Assembly (NCBI RefSeq): GCF_000331245.1
Contig: NZ_ANFZ01000006.1
Span: 434,001-498,000, forward strand
Source of the DNA: Blastomonas sp. AAP53
GTDB lineage: Bacteria > Pseudomonadota > Alphaproteobacteria > Sphingomonadales > Sphingomonadaceae
Length of the DNA: 64,000 nt
Reading direction: 5' to 3'
In this document: in pieces, positions 7,710-17,938 of the stretch
Position numbering within the stretch: the first letter of the stretch is position 1
Layout of the letters: each line of letters begins with the position of its first letter
The notes under the pieces: generated by a model
The model's input: the letters and a program-made list of their open reading frames with translations, nothing else
What the model was told of the DNA's origin: nothing
Databases searched by the model: none
Made by a program: the position numbers and the translations under genes

Positions 7710-8866
7710 CACATGAGCAACGCCCCAGCATCACCGCAGCCTTCGATTCCGGCAACATCACCGTCCAGTCGCTGAACCCATCGCCCTCTGGCGGATGGCG
7801 TGCAGAGCTCGCGATTCGCAAGGACCGCGAGTCGGATTTCTTTCAATGGTTCCACTTCCGCGTGGCTGCACAGCCCGGCGAAGAACTTGAACTGGTGATC
7901 ACCGGGCTGGACCAGTCAGCCTATCCCGGGGGCTGGCCTGGCTATCGCGCGTGTATCAGCGAAGATCGCGACTTCTGGGGGCGGGCAGAAACCTCTTATG
8001 ACGCCGACAAGGGCGCGCTGACCATCCGTCACCAGATGGGCAGCGGTGTCGCATGGTTTGCCTATTTCGCCCCCTATTCGATGGAACGCCATCATGACCT
8101 GGTCGCCGAGATGGCCAGCCGCGCGGGCGTGCGCCATCACGAACTGGGCCAGAGCATCGAGGGCCAGCCGATCGATTGTCTGGAAATGGGGGAGGGGCCG
8201 ATCCAGGTCTGGCTGTATGCCCGTCAGCACCCTGGCGAGAGCATGGCCGAATGGTGGATGGAGGGCGCGCTGGAAAAGCTGACCGATCCCGCCGATCCGC
8301 ACGCACGATTGCTGCGCAGCCAATGCACGCTGCACATCGTGCCCAACATGAACCCGGATGGATCGTGCCGGGGCCATCTGCGGACCAATGTGGCAGGCGT
8401 GAACCTCAATCGCGAATGGCATGAGCCCAGCGCAGAGCGCAGCCCCGAAGTGCTGTGCGTGCGCAATGCGATGGACGCGACGGGTGTCCATTGGGCGATG
8501 GATGTTCATGGTGATGAAGCCATCCCGCATGTGTTCATCGCCGGTTTCGACGGCATCCCGTCATGGACCACCGATCAGGGCGAACGCTATGACCGGTATC
8601 GCGACCTTCTGGCTGCGCGGACGCCCGATTTCCAGACAGCCAAGGGCTATCCGCGGGCTGCAGCGGGCCGGGCCAACCTGTCGATGTCGACCAACCAGCT
8701 CGCTGAACGTTTCGGCCCATCGCACGGCTGCGTGGCGATGACGCTGGAAATGCCGTTCAAGGACAATGACGACCTGCCCTGCGCCGAACAGGGGTGGAGC
8801 CCGGAGCGGTCGAAGCTGCTGGCGCATGATTGCCTGGCAGTGCTGGCAGAGATGATCGCGGGCTGA
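7706..8866 (+). CDS. M14 family zinc carboxypeptidase, cytosolic carboxypeptidase-like
   Basis: The 386-residue protein combines an N-terminal beta domain (about 1-125, containing FFQWFHFRV) with an M14 peptidase domain. Zinc ligands are H175 and E178 in RQHPGESM and H268 in DVHGDE. The NMNPDG and NLNREW loops bind the substrate carboxylate, and TLEMPF near the C-terminus carries the catalytic glutamate. This architecture matches the bacterial relatives of eukaryotic cytosolic carboxypeptidases that trim C-terminal tails. There is no signal peptide. Its start overlaps the lipoprotein stop by four bases. The substrate is unknown. Confidence 0.9.
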   Translation: MTHEQRPSITAAFDSGNITVQSLNPSPSGGWRAELAIRKDRESDFFQWFHFRVAAQPGEELELVITGLDQSAYPGGWPGYRACISEDRDFWGRAETSYDADKGALTIRHQMGSGVAWFAYFAPYSMERHHDLVAEMASRAGVRHHELGQSIEGQPIDCLEMGEGPIQVWLYARQHPGESMAEWWMEGALEKLTDPADPHARLLRSQCTLHIVPNMNPDGSCRGHLRTNVAGVNLNREWHEPSAERSPEVLCVRNAMDATGVHWAMDVHGDEAIPHVFIAGFDGIPSWTTDQGERYDRYRDLLAARTPDFQTAKGYPRAAAGRANLSMSTNQLAERFGPSHGCVAMTLEMPFKDNDDLPCAEQGWSPERSKLLAHDCLAVLAEMIAG

Positions 8867-8942
8867 CCTGCCCACCATTCATCGACATGCAAGGCCGCAT
8901 GGCGCACTATCCCGGCACTATGAGGATCGGAAAGGAATCGCC

Positions 8943-9377
8943 ATGCCTGCCAACCGTCGCCTGATTGCCGCTGGGCTGTTCGCCACGGGTGCTGCGCTGT
9001 TTGCGCTGCAGCCGCTGGCTTTGGCCCAAGGCGATGCGCCCGCCGCCAAAAAGTCACGCGTTCCCCCCGCCGAGGTGGTGGGCGAGCCGGTGAGCTGCAT
9101 CAACCTGTCGCAGATCCGCAGCAGCGAGGTTCGCGACGACCGCACGATCGATTTCGTCATGTCGGGCGGCAGGGTCTATCGCAATGAACTGCCGCAGCAG
9201 TGCGGTTCACTGGGCTTCGACCGCGCGTTCACCTATTCCACATCGCTGACCCAGCTGTGCAACGTCGATATCATCACCGTGTTGCAGAATGTCGGTGGCG
9301 GTTTCAATCGCGGCGCCAGCTGCGGGCTGGGCGAGTTTACCCCGGTGAAGCTGATCAAGCAAACCAAGGGCGGCTGA
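8943..9377 (+). CDS. Small exported protein with conserved cysteines
   Basis: The 144-residue protein has a signal peptide, with a hydrophobic core LIAAGLFATGAALFAL and a likely cut after LALA at about residue 28. The mature part contains four cysteines (in VSCIN, QQCGS, QLCNV and ASCGL), which fits two disulfides in the periplasm. The segments DDRTIDFVMSGGRVYRN and LGFDRAFTYSTS are reminiscent of a sphingomonad family of unknown function, possibly DUF6491. A GGAAAGGA Shine-Dalgarno sequence precedes the ATG. It is convergent with the DAACS transporter. No function is proposed. Confidence 0.75.
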   Translation: MPANRRLIAAGLFATGAALFALQPLALAQGDAPAAKKSRVPPAEVVGEPVSCINLSQIRSSEVRDDRTIDFVMSGGRVYRNELPQQCGSLGFDRAFTYSTSLTQLCNVDIITVLQNVGGGFNRGASCGLGEFTPVKLIKQTKGG

Positions 9378-9387
9378 CGCTCATCGT

Positions 9388-10623
9388 TCAGACATCATCG
9401 TCTGAAATCATTTCCACGCGGTCGAGTTCGCCGGTCATCGCAGCGACGGTGACGGCGATGGCGGCATCACCGGCAACGTTCGTCGTGGTGCGGATCATGT
9501 CCATGATCCTGTCGACGCCTGCGACCAGCGCAATCGTCTCCAGCGGAACCCCCACCGAGCCGAAAACCAGAGCCATCATGATCAGGCCCGCCCCCGGAAT
9601 ACCGGCGGCCCCCACTGCACCCAGCGTAGAGGTCACCGCGATCATCGCGTAATCACCCCAGCTCAGGTCCACGCCGAAGATCTGGGCGCCGAACAGGGTG
9701 GCCAGGCCCAGGTACATCGCCGTGCCGTTCATGTTGATTGTGGCACCAAGCGAAACGACAAAGCTCGACACGCTGGGCGACACACCCAGATTGCGTTCGG
9801 TGCAGCGCAATGTAACGGGAAGCGTCGCGTTGGATGATGCTGTCGAATAGCTGACCGCTATGGCATCGATCATGCCCCGGAAAAAATCGATGACGGGCAG
9901 CCTGGCGATGAACTTGATCATCGCCGAGTACATCACCAGGATGATGATCGCGCAGCCGACGTAGTTCAGCGCGACCAGCTTGGCGAGGGGTATGAGCCCT
10001 TCGAAGCCGAAGGTTCCGGCGACCCAGGCCATCAGGGCAAACACGCCGAAGGGTGTCAGTTCCATCACCAATATGGTTATCTTCTGCATGATGACCGCGC
10101 CGGAATCGAAGATCTTCGCGACCGGCTCGCCTGCCTTTTCGGCCATCAGGATACCGATGCCCAGCAGCAGCGAGAAAACGATCAGGGGCAGGACATCCAT
10201 GGTCGCCATGGCTTGAACCACGTTTTCCGGCACCAGGTTCAGTATCATATCGGTGGCGGACGTCGTGGGCGGTGCAGGTGTTTCGCTGACCCCGGCCAGA
10301 CTTGCATCGACGCCCAGACCCGGCTGGATGAGGGTTGCCATGGTAAGGCCGAGGATCACGGAAAGCTGCCCCGTGATCAGGAACAGCAGCATCGCCCGGC
10401 CACCAACCGACCCCAGCTTGCGGACATCGCCGATCGAGGCGACACCGGAGACCAGCGAAAAGAAGATCAGTGGAACGACCAGCATCTTGATCGCGCGAAT
10501 GAACAGATCGCCGATCCATTTGATCGCGACAGCGCCTTCGCCCCACACAAGGCCGGTGATGATCCCCAGGATCAAGGCCGCTATGACGCGCTGCCAAAGC
10601 GGAATACGGAACCAGAAACCCAC
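9388..10623 (-). CDS. Dicarboxylate/amino acid:cation symporter (DAACS)
   Basis: This 411-residue membrane protein is of the GltP/GltT/DctA type and couples uptake of glutamate, aspartate or C4-dicarboxylates to protons or sodium. It opens with IPLWQRVIAALILGIITGL and VVPLIFFSLVSGV. The serine-rich re-entrant loop appears as SYSTASSNATLPVT, and the conserved sodium-site motif NMNGT follows in GATINMNGTAMYLG. The substrate cannot be fixed from sequence. It lies 74 bp after the SLC13 gene on the same strand, and the two may share a transcript. Confidence 0.93.
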   Translation of the reverse strand: MGFWFRIPLWQRVIAALILGIITGLVWGEGAVAIKWIGDLFIRAIKMLVVPLIFFSLVSGVASIGDVRKLGSVGGRAMLLFLITGQLSVILGLTMATLIQPGLGVDASLAGVSETPAPPTTSATDMILNLVPENVVQAMATMDVLPLIVFSLLLGIGILMAEKAGEPVAKIFDSGAVIMQKITILVMELTPFGVFALMAWVAGTFGFEGLIPLAKLVALNYVGCAIIILVMYSAMIKFIARLPVIDFFRGMIDAIAVSYSTASSNATLPVTLRCTERNLGVSPSVSSFVVSLGATINMNGTAMYLGLATLFGAQIFGVDLSWGDYAMIAVTSTLGAVGAAGIPGAGLIMMALVFGSVGVPLETIALVAGVDRIMDMIRTTTNVAGDAAIAVTVAAMTGELDRVEMISDDDV

Positions 10624-10697
10624 TATGCTTCCCCTGACGCGATCAGTACGCGCCAGGACGGGAGACGGTTTCCCGAGCGGGACGAATTTGCCGTTTT

Positions 10698-12482
10698 TCA
10701 GCTCAGCATGATGATCGCAAAGCAGGTGGCCAGGCCAACCCCGATGGTCAGCGGAATGCCGGCCTTGAAGAAGTCGGTGAATCGATAATTGCCCGCCGCA
10801 TAGACCAAGGTGTTGGTCTGGTAGCCGATAGGGGTGGCAAAGCTCGCCGATGCGGCGAACATCACGGCAATGACCAGCGGGCGCGGGTCGATGCCCAGAT
10901 CCGTGCCGAGCTTGATGACGATCGGCGTCACCAGAATGGCCACCGCATTGTTGGTGATGATCTCCGTCAGCAGCACCGAGATGACATAGACCGCAAACAC
11001 CACGGCCCAGATCGGCGCTTCGGTGAGGAAGGGGGCAAGGGCCGCAACGACGATGTTGACGCTGCCGGCCTGCTCGAGCCCCAGACCCACCGCGAGCATT
11101 CCGAAGATCAGCACCAGCACGTTGCCGTCAATCGAACCCCAGGCCTCTTCGGCATCAATGCATCGCGCGATCAGAATGAAGCCGACCGCGAGGATCGCCG
11201 CCACCTCGATCGCCAGGACATTGAGCGCAGAGAGGATGACGACGGCTGCCAGCGCGCCGATGGCGAGCGGGGCCTTGTCGCGGCGGAAGGCACGGGCATT
11301 GGTGCTGGTGATGCCGAAAAGGTTCGGGTTCTCGTACATCCGCGCAATGTCGGCCTTCGATCCTGTGACGACCAGCTTGTCCGCGGCATGTATCTTGGCG
11401 TTGGGCAGGTCCGAACGCGGCAGGTTGCGATAGCGGCTGAGGCCCAGGATGCGGACGTTGAGCTGCGAGAGGAACGGAATATCGTAAAGCCGGTTGCCGA
11501 TGCTGGGATGGCTGGGGGCGACCATCGCCTCGACCACCACTTCGCCCATCGCGCCGACATCGCCCTTGCGCACGATGCCGACCTTGAAATCCGCGCTTTT
11601 GCGCAGCGACATCAGTTCAGGCAGATCGGTGCGGATGACAACCACGTCGTCGGCCTGCAAAATCTCTGTCGAGAGATTGTGACGGATATAGCGTCCGTCG
11701 CGTTTCACCGCCGTGACAAGGATTTTCGACCGTTTGCCGATCGGGGTTTCGCCCAGTGTCTTGCCCCGCAGGGCCGAGGCGTTGCGGATGGTCAGTTCGG
11801 TGAGGAAAAGCTCGTCGCTGGCGCTTCCGCCGCCCATGTCCTTGTCGTCCTTGGGCAGCAGCCAGCTGCTGAACGTCGCGAGCATGATCATGCCGGCAAC
11901 GCCCGCGACCAGGCCGTAAGGCGTGATATCGAAGATGCCGAAAGCGGGCAGGCCGTTGTTGCGCGCAACCGAATCGACGATGAGGTTCGTTGACGTGCCG
12001 ATCAGCGTGGTGGTGCCGCCCAGAATGCAGACGAAGCTGAGCGGAATCAGCAGCTTCTTGGCTGAATAGCCAGTGGCCTGAGCAAGACGGATGATGATGG
12101 GGATCATGACAACAACAACGGGCGTGTTGTTCATGAAGGCGGAGGCAACATAGACCCCCAGGAACATTTCAGCCACGGCCAGCCTGGGATGGTGGGCGGC
12201 GCGGCTGATGATAGCCCCTGCGATCGCGTCTATCGTGCCGGTCCGCAACAGCGCACCGGACAGGATGAACATCGCCCCGATGGTGATCGGCGCGCTGTTC
12301 GAGAAGACCGAGAACAGCTGCTTGGAATCGATGACGCCCAGGAACAGGAAAGAACATGCCCCCAATATGGCGATGACCGCCGCCGGGAACCGCTCCATGA
12401 TGAAACCGACGAACATCAGCGCCAGAATGACAAGCCCGATCGGGGCCTGCCAGGTTTCAATGAACAGCCGGATCTCGTCCAT
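10698..12482 (-). CDS. SLC13-family permease with TrkA-C domains
   Basis: The 594-residue protein has an N-terminal membrane half (about 1-205), a soluble insert with two RCK-C/TrkA-C-like repeats (about 215-390; LRGKTLGETPIGKRSKILV and VVVEAMVAPSHPSIGNRLYD), and a C-terminal membrane half. The ends of the two halves hold SLC13/DASS-like signatures (MNNTPVVVVMIPI and ITNNAVAILVTP). Proteins of this layout move sulfate, dicarboxylates or other anions, with the insert thought to sense a ligand. The particular anion is not evident. Confidence 0.9.
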   Translation of the reverse strand: MDEIRLFIETWQAPIGLVILALMFVGFIMERFPAAVIAILGACSFLFLGVIDSKQLFSVFSNSAPITIGAMFILSGALLRTGTIDAIAGAIISRAAHHPRLAVAEMFLGVYVASAFMNNTPVVVVMIPIIIRLAQATGYSAKKLLIPLSFVCILGGTTTLIGTSTNLIVDSVARNNGLPAFGIFDITPYGLVAGVAGMIMLATFSSWLLPKDDKDMGGGSASDELFLTELTIRNASALRGKTLGETPIGKRSKILVTAVKRDGRYIRHNLSTEILQADDVVVIRTDLPELMSLRKSADFKVGIVRKGDVGAMGEVVVEAMVAPSHPSIGNRLYDIPFLSQLNVRILGLSRYRNLPRSDLPNAKIHAADKLVVTGSKADIARMYENPNLFGITSTNARAFRRDKAPLAIGALAAVVILSALNVLAIEVAAILAVGFILIARCIDAEEAWGSIDGNVLVLIFGMLAVGLGLEQAGSVNIVVAALAPFLTEAPIWAVVFAVYVISVLLTEIITNNAVAILVTPIVIKLGTDLGIDPRPLVIAVMFAASASFATPIGYQTNTLVYAAGNYRFTDFFKAGIPLTIGVGLATCFAIIMLS

Positions 12483-12525
12483 AGGCTGCCTGGCCCCCCG
12501 TTAACATGCAATCACGCAATATGCC

Positions 12526-13881
12526 TTACCCGCTCTTCAGTTCCCGTGTCAGCCGCAAACTGGCGCGCCAGAACAGAAAAGCTGGGATCAGGCCCAGCCA
12601 TGCGGCACCATAAAGCACCCATCGAACGCTGTCTTCACCCGCGATCGGCCGGAACGCATCGGACATCATGCCGAACAGTAGCGGACCCAGGCCCAGCCCG
12701 ATGAGGTTCTGCGAAAACAGCATCACGGAGGCCGCCACCGCGCGCAGTTCCGGGCGGACGAGCCCCTGAACGCAGGCGTAGACCGGGCCGTAATACATGA
12801 TGTTCATCGCGGTGGGCAACACCAGCAGGGCCAGCGCGACGCGCCAGTCTGTGGCCGAATAGGCGAGGAACAGGATCGGCGCCGCCAGCGCAATGGCAAG
12901 AGCCGGACCGGTCAGCAGATGCTTGCGATCAATCTTGCCGAAATGGTCGGCCAGCTTGCCGCCGCCCCAGGTGCCGATCATGCTCGAGATGCCAAGGGTG
13001 ACACCAAGGTAGAGGCCCGTTTCGCCAGGGGTCAGCCCGAAATTGCGGATGAACAGCACCGCCACCCACACGCCCTTGCCATAAGACAGGAAGGCGATCA
13101 GTCCGCCTGCAATGCACAGAAAGACGAAGCATCGCGACGACGCCAGTTCGCGCAGAGCCTCGCCGACCGGAACCTGGTGCTTGGCCTTGGGCAGGGCTGC
13201 GCCGCGCACCATACCGGCCCTGCGCGGCTCCTTCATCAGGAACGGAACCAGCACTGCCAGCAGCACGCCGGGCATGCCGACGACATAGAACGCCGTACGC
13301 CAGCCATAGGCATCGGCCAGCCCGCCGCCGATCACCATGCCCAGCAGCGATCCGATGGGGATGCCGAGCCCGTAAAAGGCAATGGCGGAGGAGCGCTTGT
13401 CGGCAGGCACGCTGTCGGTGATCAGCGAATGGGCTGCGGGCGTGCATCCCGCTTCACCGACGCCCACGCCGACACGGGCGAGCAACAGTTGCGGGAATGT
13501 CTTCGCCGCGCCGCACGCCATCGTCATCGCCGACCAGATCGCCACCGACCATGCGATCAGTGACACGCGGTTGGTGGTGCTGCGGTCGGCATAGCGTGCG
13601 ATGGGAATGCCCAGCAACGTGTAGAACAGCGCAAATGCCAGCCCGGTCATCAGCCCAAGCTGGGTGTCGCTCAGCTGGAATTCGCGCTTGATCGGTTCGG
13701 CCAGGATCGAGACGATCTGCCGATCGAGAAAGTTGAAGATGTAGATGATCATCAGCGTCCACAGCATCACGCGCGGGGTGGCGGCGCTGGGCAGGCCAGC
13801 TGATGTGGCGGCAGGCGGCGCAGATGCGGCCATGGCGGGCGGCACAGCGGCATCGCCTGCCCGGTTGGGCGTGACGGTCAT
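12526..13881 (-). CDS. MFS transporter, Spinster-like
   Basis: The 451-residue protein has twelve predicted membrane segments and the MFS A-motif region GIPIARYADRSTTNRVSLI. The segment LARVGVGVGEAGCTPAAHSLI is typical of the sphingolipid-transporter-like (Spinster) branch that is abundant in sphingomonads. The Ala/Pro-rich first 35 residues are likely cytosolic. Such genes often sit beside catabolic genes, but none is adjacent here. The substrate is unknown. A TTACGT repeat lies about 110 bp upstream. Confidence 0.9.
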   Translation of the reverse strand: MTVTPNRAGDAAVPPAMAASAPPAATSAGLPSAATPRVMLWTLMIIYIFNFLDRQIVSILAEPIKREFQLSDTQLGLMTGLAFALFYTLLGIPIARYADRSTTNRVSLIAWSVAIWSAMTMACGAAKTFPQLLLARVGVGVGEAGCTPAAHSLITDSVPADKRSSAIAFYGLGIPIGSLLGMVIGGGLADAYGWRTAFYVVGMPGVLLAVLVPFLMKEPRRAGMVRGAALPKAKHQVPVGEALRELASSRCFVFLCIAGGLIAFLSYGKGVWVAVLFIRNFGLTPGETGLYLGVTLGISSMIGTWGGGKLADHFGKIDRKHLLTGPALAIALAAPILFLAYSATDWRVALALLVLPTAMNIMYYGPVYACVQGLVRPELRAVAASVMLFSQNLIGLGLGPLLFGMMSDAFRPIAGEDSVRWVLYGAAWLGLIPAFLFWRASLRLTRELKSG

Positions 13882-13988
13882 TCACTCTCCTGTCGCGCCG
13901 CGTCTTTACCCATAGCGGGCAGGCGGCTGCTGTTGCGCCCATGCTAGACACAGTTGCAGGTGAGAGGCAATCGCTTCGCGGTGAAATG

Positions 13989-14003
13989 TTACGTTTACGT
14001 CAA
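13989..14003 (-). promoter_or_regulatory. Possible operator upstream of the MFS gene
   Basis: The site reads TTGACGTAAACGTAA on the minus strand, about 105 bp before the MFS start. It is an imperfect inverted repeat of the ACGT half-site and resembles the sites reported for MerR-type regulators of branched-chain and fatty acid breakdown (LiuR-like). Only one copy is seen. Confidence 0.25.
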
Positions 14004-14048
14004 GTGCCGCTACGGCTTCGCGCGGCGTTTACCGTTGAAGAGCAGCGG

Positions 14049-15119
14049 TCAGCCGCACTGAGCGCGGTGCAGCAGCTTCTGATCCGCCAGCACCAGCGCC
14101 ACCATGGCTTCCACCACCGGTGTGCCGCGAATGCCCACGCACGGGTCGTGACGGCCTTTGGTGATGATTTCGCTCGCCTCGCCTTCGCGCGTGATGGTTT
14201 CCACCGGCGTCAGGATTGAGCTGGTCGGCTTGAAGGCAACCCGGACCACGACAGGCTGACCGGTCGAGATGCCGCCTGCGATTCCGCCTGCGTGATTGGC
14301 GAGAAATTCAGGCGAGCCATCAGCGCCTGGCCGCATCGGATCGGCATTGCGTTCACCGGTGAGCCTTGCGGCAGAAAAGCCATCGCCAATCTCGACGCCC
14401 TTGACCGCGTTGATCGACATGCAGGCTGCTGCCAGTTCGCTGTCGAGCTTGGCATAGAGAGGCGCGCCCCAGCCGGCGGGAACCCCGGTGGCGACGCATT
14501 CCACCACTGCGCCGAGCGAGCTGCCCGCCTTGCGCGCAGCATCGACATTGGCCTCCCAGCGCTTCGCCGCTTCGGGGTCGGGGCAGAAGAACGGGTTACG
14601 GGCGATTTCGGCGGCATCGAACCGGGCCGGATCGATCGAATCGCCGCCCAGTTCGCAAACATAGGCGGTGATCGTGACCTCGGGGATCACGGCCCGCGCC
14701 ACCGCGCCTGCCGCCACGCGCGCTGCGGTCTCGCGCGCGCTCGACCGGCCACCGCCGCGATAATCGCGAAAGCCGTATTTGGCATCATAGGCATAGTCGG
14801 CATGGCCGGGGCGGTAGGCCTTGGCGACCTCGCTATAGTCCTTGGAGCGCTGGTCGACATTCTCGATCATCAGGCTGATCGGGGTGCCGGTGGTGCGCCC
14901 CTCGAACACACCTGACAGGATGCGCACCGCATCGGGCTCCTGCCGCTGCGTGGTGAAGCGCGAGGTGCCGGGGCGGCGCGCATCGAGAAACGGCTGGATA
15001 TCCGCCTCGCTCAGATTCAACCCCGGTGGGCACCCGTCCACCACCGCGCCCAGCGCGGGACCATGGCTTTCTCCCCAGGTGGTGAAGCGAAAAACGCGGC
15101 CAAATGTGTTGAAGCTCAT
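14049..15119 (-). CDS. aroC: Chorismate synthase
   Basis: This enzyme makes chorismate from EPSP with reduced FMN, the last common step to aromatic amino acids, folates and quinones. The 356-residue length is normal. Signatures include [20 protein letters not shown] near the N-terminus, [15 protein letters not shown], and the late [16 protein letters not shown]. It follows fabI by 88 bp, at the end of a dnaJ-like, yihY, fabI, aroC gene string. A chorismate mutase gene lies elsewhere in this window (22183). Confidence 0.97.
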   Translation of the reverse strand: MSFNTFGRVFRFTTWGESHGPALGAVVDGCPPGLNLSEADIQPFLDARRPGTSRFTTQRQEPDAVRILSGVFEGRTTGTPISLMIENVDQRSKDYSEVAKAYRPGHADYAYDAKYGFRDYRGGGRSSARETAARVAAGAVARAVIPEVTITAYVCELGGDSIDPARFDAAEIARNPFFCPDPEAAKRWEANVDAARKAGSSLGAVVECVATGVPAGWGAPLYAKLDSELAAACMSINAVKGVEIGDGFSAARLTGERNADPMRPGADGSPEFLANHAGGIAGGISTGQPVVVRVAFKPTSSILTPVETITREGEASEIITKGRHDPCVGIRGTPVVEAMVALVLADQKLLHRAQCG

Positions 15120-15207
15120 GGGGTCGTCCGTTCCGGCGCAAGGGTATCGCGGGCGCTTTGCGTTATTGTGCCCGCGCTGTCCAGATGCGCGGCCAGCAAC
15201 CTTGGCG

Positions 15208-16014
15208 TTACTGATCGAGCGCGATGTCGGGCGCGTCTTCCTGCTTCATGCCGACGACATGATAGCCGGCATCGACATGATGCGTTTCGCCGGTGACGCC
15301 CGAAGACAGGTGCGAGCACAGATACAGGCCCGCGCCGCCGACGTCCTCGATCGTCACGTTGCGACGCAGCGGGGCGTTGTATTCGTTCCACTTCAGGATG
15401 TAGCGGAAGTCGCCGATGCCACTGGCGGCGAGCGTCTTGATGGGGCCTGCCGAGATCGCGTTGACGCGGATGTTTTCCGGTCCCAGATCGTTGGCGAGAT
15501 ACTTGACGCTGGTCTCCAGCGCGGCCTTGGCAACGCCCATGACGTTGTAATGCGGGATCACCTTTTCTGCGCCATAATAGCTCAAGGTGACGATGGAGCC
15601 ACCGTTGGGCATCATCGCGCGCGCGCGCTTGGCGACGGCGACCAAGGAATAGGCGCTGATGTTCATCGTCATCAGGAAGTTTTCGAGGCTGGTGTCGACA
15701 TACAGGCCGCGCAGCTCGTTCTTGTCCGAAAAGCCGATGGCATGGACAACGAAGTCGATCGTCGGCCAGCGCGCGCTCAGCGTCTCGAAGGCGCTGTCGA
15801 GCGCGGTCATGTCCGAAACGTCGCATTCAAAGGTGAAATCGCTGCCCAGCTCCGCCGCAAGAGGAATGACTCGCTTGCCCAGCGCCTCGCCCTGGTACGA
15901 GAAGGCCAGCTCTGCGCCCTGGGCGGCCAGCTGCTGCGCGATGCCCCATGCCAGCGACTTGTTGTTGGCGAGGCCCATGATCAGGCCACGTTTGCCCTGC
16001 ATCAATCCGTTCAT
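15208..16014 (-). CDS. fabI: Enoyl-[acyl-carrier-protein] reductase [NADH] FabI
   Basis: FabI reduces the trans-2-enoyl-ACP double bond in each round of type II fatty acid synthesis. The 268-residue SDR protein starts [20 protein letters not shown], the divergent nucleotide-binding loop of FabI. It carries the catalytic Tyr-(Xaa)6-Lys in YNVMGVAK, preceded by [10 protein letters not shown], and the [16 protein letters not shown] loop near the triclosan pocket. The start lies 9 bp after the yihY stop codon, so the two are one transcript. Confidence 0.97.
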   Translation of the reverse strand: MNGLMQGKRGLIMGLANNKSLAWGIAQQLAAQGAELAFSYQGEALGKRVIPLAAELGSDFTFECDVSDMTALDSAFETLSARWPTIDFVVHAIGFSDKNELRGLYVDTSLENFLMTMNISAYSLVAVAKRARAMMPNGGSIVTLSYYGAEKVIPHYNVMGVAKAALETSVKYLANDLGPENIRVNAISAGPIKTLAASGIGDFRYILKWNEYNAPLRRNVTIEDVGGAGLYLCSHLSSGVTGETHHVDAGYHVVGMKQEDAPDIALDQ

Positions 16015-16023
16015 GGCGTATCC

Positions 16024-16917
16024 TTATTCTATGGCTGTTTGCTGCGGCACACCGCCGCCCGCGCGCGCGATCGCGGCGTTCAATTCGGCCCCGATTACCA
16101 TAGCGAGCCCGATGAGAAAGAAGAAAATGAGGCTGACCATCACGCCTGCCAGGCTGCCATAGGTCAGATCGTAATTGGCAAAGTTGCTGAGAAAGAAGGG
16201 CAGTGCCGCCAGGCTGACCATCCACCAGATGCTGATGAATAGCGGGCCTGGCCAGATTGGATGGCCTGCGCGGCGGTAGATCGTGGGGGTCAGCATGCCG
16301 AAGACAAGGTACAGCATGCCCAGCAGCACCAGAAAGGTGAACAGCTGGCTGAACGCCACCAGCAATCCTGCATCCTGCGGAAAGCGGACGCTGGCGGCGA
16401 TCACCTCTGCGGCGCCGACCAGCACCACCTGCATGCTCAGCGCCAGCATGGTCGCCAGGACCGCGATGATGATCAGCGCGATCGAACCGAGGCGATAGCG
16501 CCAGAACGGCTTGTCGTTGGTGGTGCCATAAGCCCGGCGGATCACCGAGCGGATCGATTCGATCAGGCTGCCGGTGGTCCACAGACCCACGATGACCGCC
16601 AGCCACAGCAGCGGCCCGGTGCGAGCGGTCATCGCCGCTTCAACAGGGGCGGCCATGACCGCAGCCATGCTGGGCGGGACGGCAGCGAGAAAGGCATTCA
16701 CAGCCTGCTGTCCGTATTCACTGCGCCCGAAGACCCCGCCCAGCGCGGCTGCGACAATGAAGAACGGAAAGATGGTCAGCAGTGCCAGATACGCGAAATT
16801 GCCCGCGACCACGCCGCCATGCACCAGAACATTGCCCACCACTTCGCGGGTGATGCTCACGGTCCGTGCCCGCAGTCGCTTGAGTGTGTCCGGCTTCAAC
16901 AGATTGGATATGGCCAT
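16024..16917 (-). CDS. YihY/BrkB family inner membrane protein
   Basis: The 297-residue protein has six predicted membrane segments and the YihY (UPF0761) layout. A short cytosolic N-terminus is followed by GNFAYLALLTIFPFFIVAAALGGVFG, and the GLWTTGSLIESIRSVIRRAYG segment is also present. The family was once called ribonuclease BN by mistake; its members may act in envelope lipid handling. The gene lies between dnaJ-like and fabI with gaps of 15 and 9 bp, and such placement beside lipid synthesis fits an envelope role by inference only. Confidence 0.88.
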   Translation of the reverse strand: MAISNLLKPDTLKRLRARTVSITREVVGNVLVHGGVVAGNFAYLALLTIFPFFIVAAALGGVFGRSEYGQQAVNAFLAAVPPSMAAVMAAPVEAAMTARTGPLLWLAVIVGLWTTGSLIESIRSVIRRAYGTTNDKPFWRYRLGSIALIIIAVLATMLALSMQVVLVGAAEVIAASVRFPQDAGLLVAFSQLFTFLVLLGMLYLVFGMLTPTIYRRAGHPIWPGPLFISIWWMVSLAALPFFLSNFANYDLTYGSLAGVMVSLIFFFLIGLAMVIGAELNAAIARAGGGVPQQTAIE

Positions 16918-16932
16918 CTTGAAAGTCGTTGG

Positions 16933-17859
16933 TCAGCCCGCAAGACCTGATCGGGGATCGTAATCGACCGACCAGTTTTCCACGAACTGGCTGAGCGCTG
17001 CATCGCCACCCTCGGGCAAGCGGATCTGCAGCTCGATGATCTGGTCCCCGCGAACCCCGGCCTTGTTGTGAAAGCCCTTGCCCTTGAGGCGCAGCTGCTG
17101 GCCTGACTGGCTGCCGGGCTTGATCTTGAGCATGACCGCGCCATCGACGGTGGGCACCCGCACCTCGCCACCGGCCACGGCTTCCTTGAGCGTGATAGGC
17201 AGGTCGAGCCGCACATTGTCGCCGTCGCGGCGGAAGAAGCGGTGGCTGCGCACCTCTATGGTGACAATGCCGTCACCGGGGCCGCCAGGACCGGACTGGC
17301 CCTTGCCCGACAGGCGCATGTTGGTTCCGGTCTCGACCCCATTGGGCAGTTTCAGGTCAATCGTCTTGCCATCTGCGAGCGTGATCCGCTGCGGCTTGAG
17401 CGCTGCGGCATCGGTGAAATCGACCGCCAGCTTGTAGGCGACATTGGCGCCCTTGGGCGCGCTGCTGCGCCCGGTGCCGCGATAGGGGCCGCCACCGCCC
17501 AGGCCGCCAAACAGTCCATCGAAAATGTCGGCAAAATCGACACCATCATTGCCGAAGCCCGAAAAACCCGCGTTCTCATTCGATCGGCCCTGCTGGCGAT
17601 AGCCGCCGCCGCCGCCAAAGCCGAAAGGCGCAGCCGGATTGCCGTCGATATCGATCTCGCCCCGGTCGAAGCGGGCACGCTTGTCTTTGTCGGACAAGAG
17701 GTCGTACGCGCGCGTGACTTCGGAGAAACGCGCGGCAGCAGTGGCGTTGTCCTTGTTGTAGTCCGGGTGCAGTTCCTTGGCGAGCTTGCGGTACGCGCTC
17801 TTGATGTCCTTCTCGCTTGCGCCTTTGGACACGCCGAGAATTGCATAGGGATCAGCCAT
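16933..17859 (-). CDS. DnaJ/CbpA-like Hsp40 co-chaperone
   Basis: I chose ATG 17859 (MADPYAILGVSKG), giving 308 residues; an ATG at 17874 would add five. The J domain (about 1-65) holds HPD in KELHPDYNK, which activates the DnaK ATPase. A Gly/Phe-rich linker (about 70-130, with many GGGGPYRG-type repeats) and a C-terminal substrate-binding domain follow. The zinc finger of classical DnaJ is absent, so it is of the CbpA/class II type. It heads the string yihY-fabI-aroC. Confidence 0.92.
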   Translation of the reverse strand: MADPYAILGVSKGASEKDIKSAYRKLAKELHPDYNKDNATAAARFSEVTRAYDLLSDKDKRARFDRGEIDIDGNPAAPFGFGGGGGYRQQGRSNENAGFSGFGNDGVDFADIFDGLFGGLGGGGPYRGTGRSSAPKGANVAYKLAVDFTDAAALKPQRITLADGKTIDLKLPNGVETGTNMRLSGKGQSGPGGPGDGIVTIEVRSHRFFRRDGDNVRLDLPITLKEAVAGGEVRVPTVDGAVMLKIKPGSQSGQQLRLKGKGFHNKAGVRGDQIIELQIRLPEGGDAALSQFVENWSVDYDPRSGLAG

Positions 17860-17938
17860 GAATGTGGTCGCCATTGTTGGTGAGAATATCCATTGTTGCC
17901 CAATTACAACAATATCTGGGGGAGGGGCAGGGCATTTT

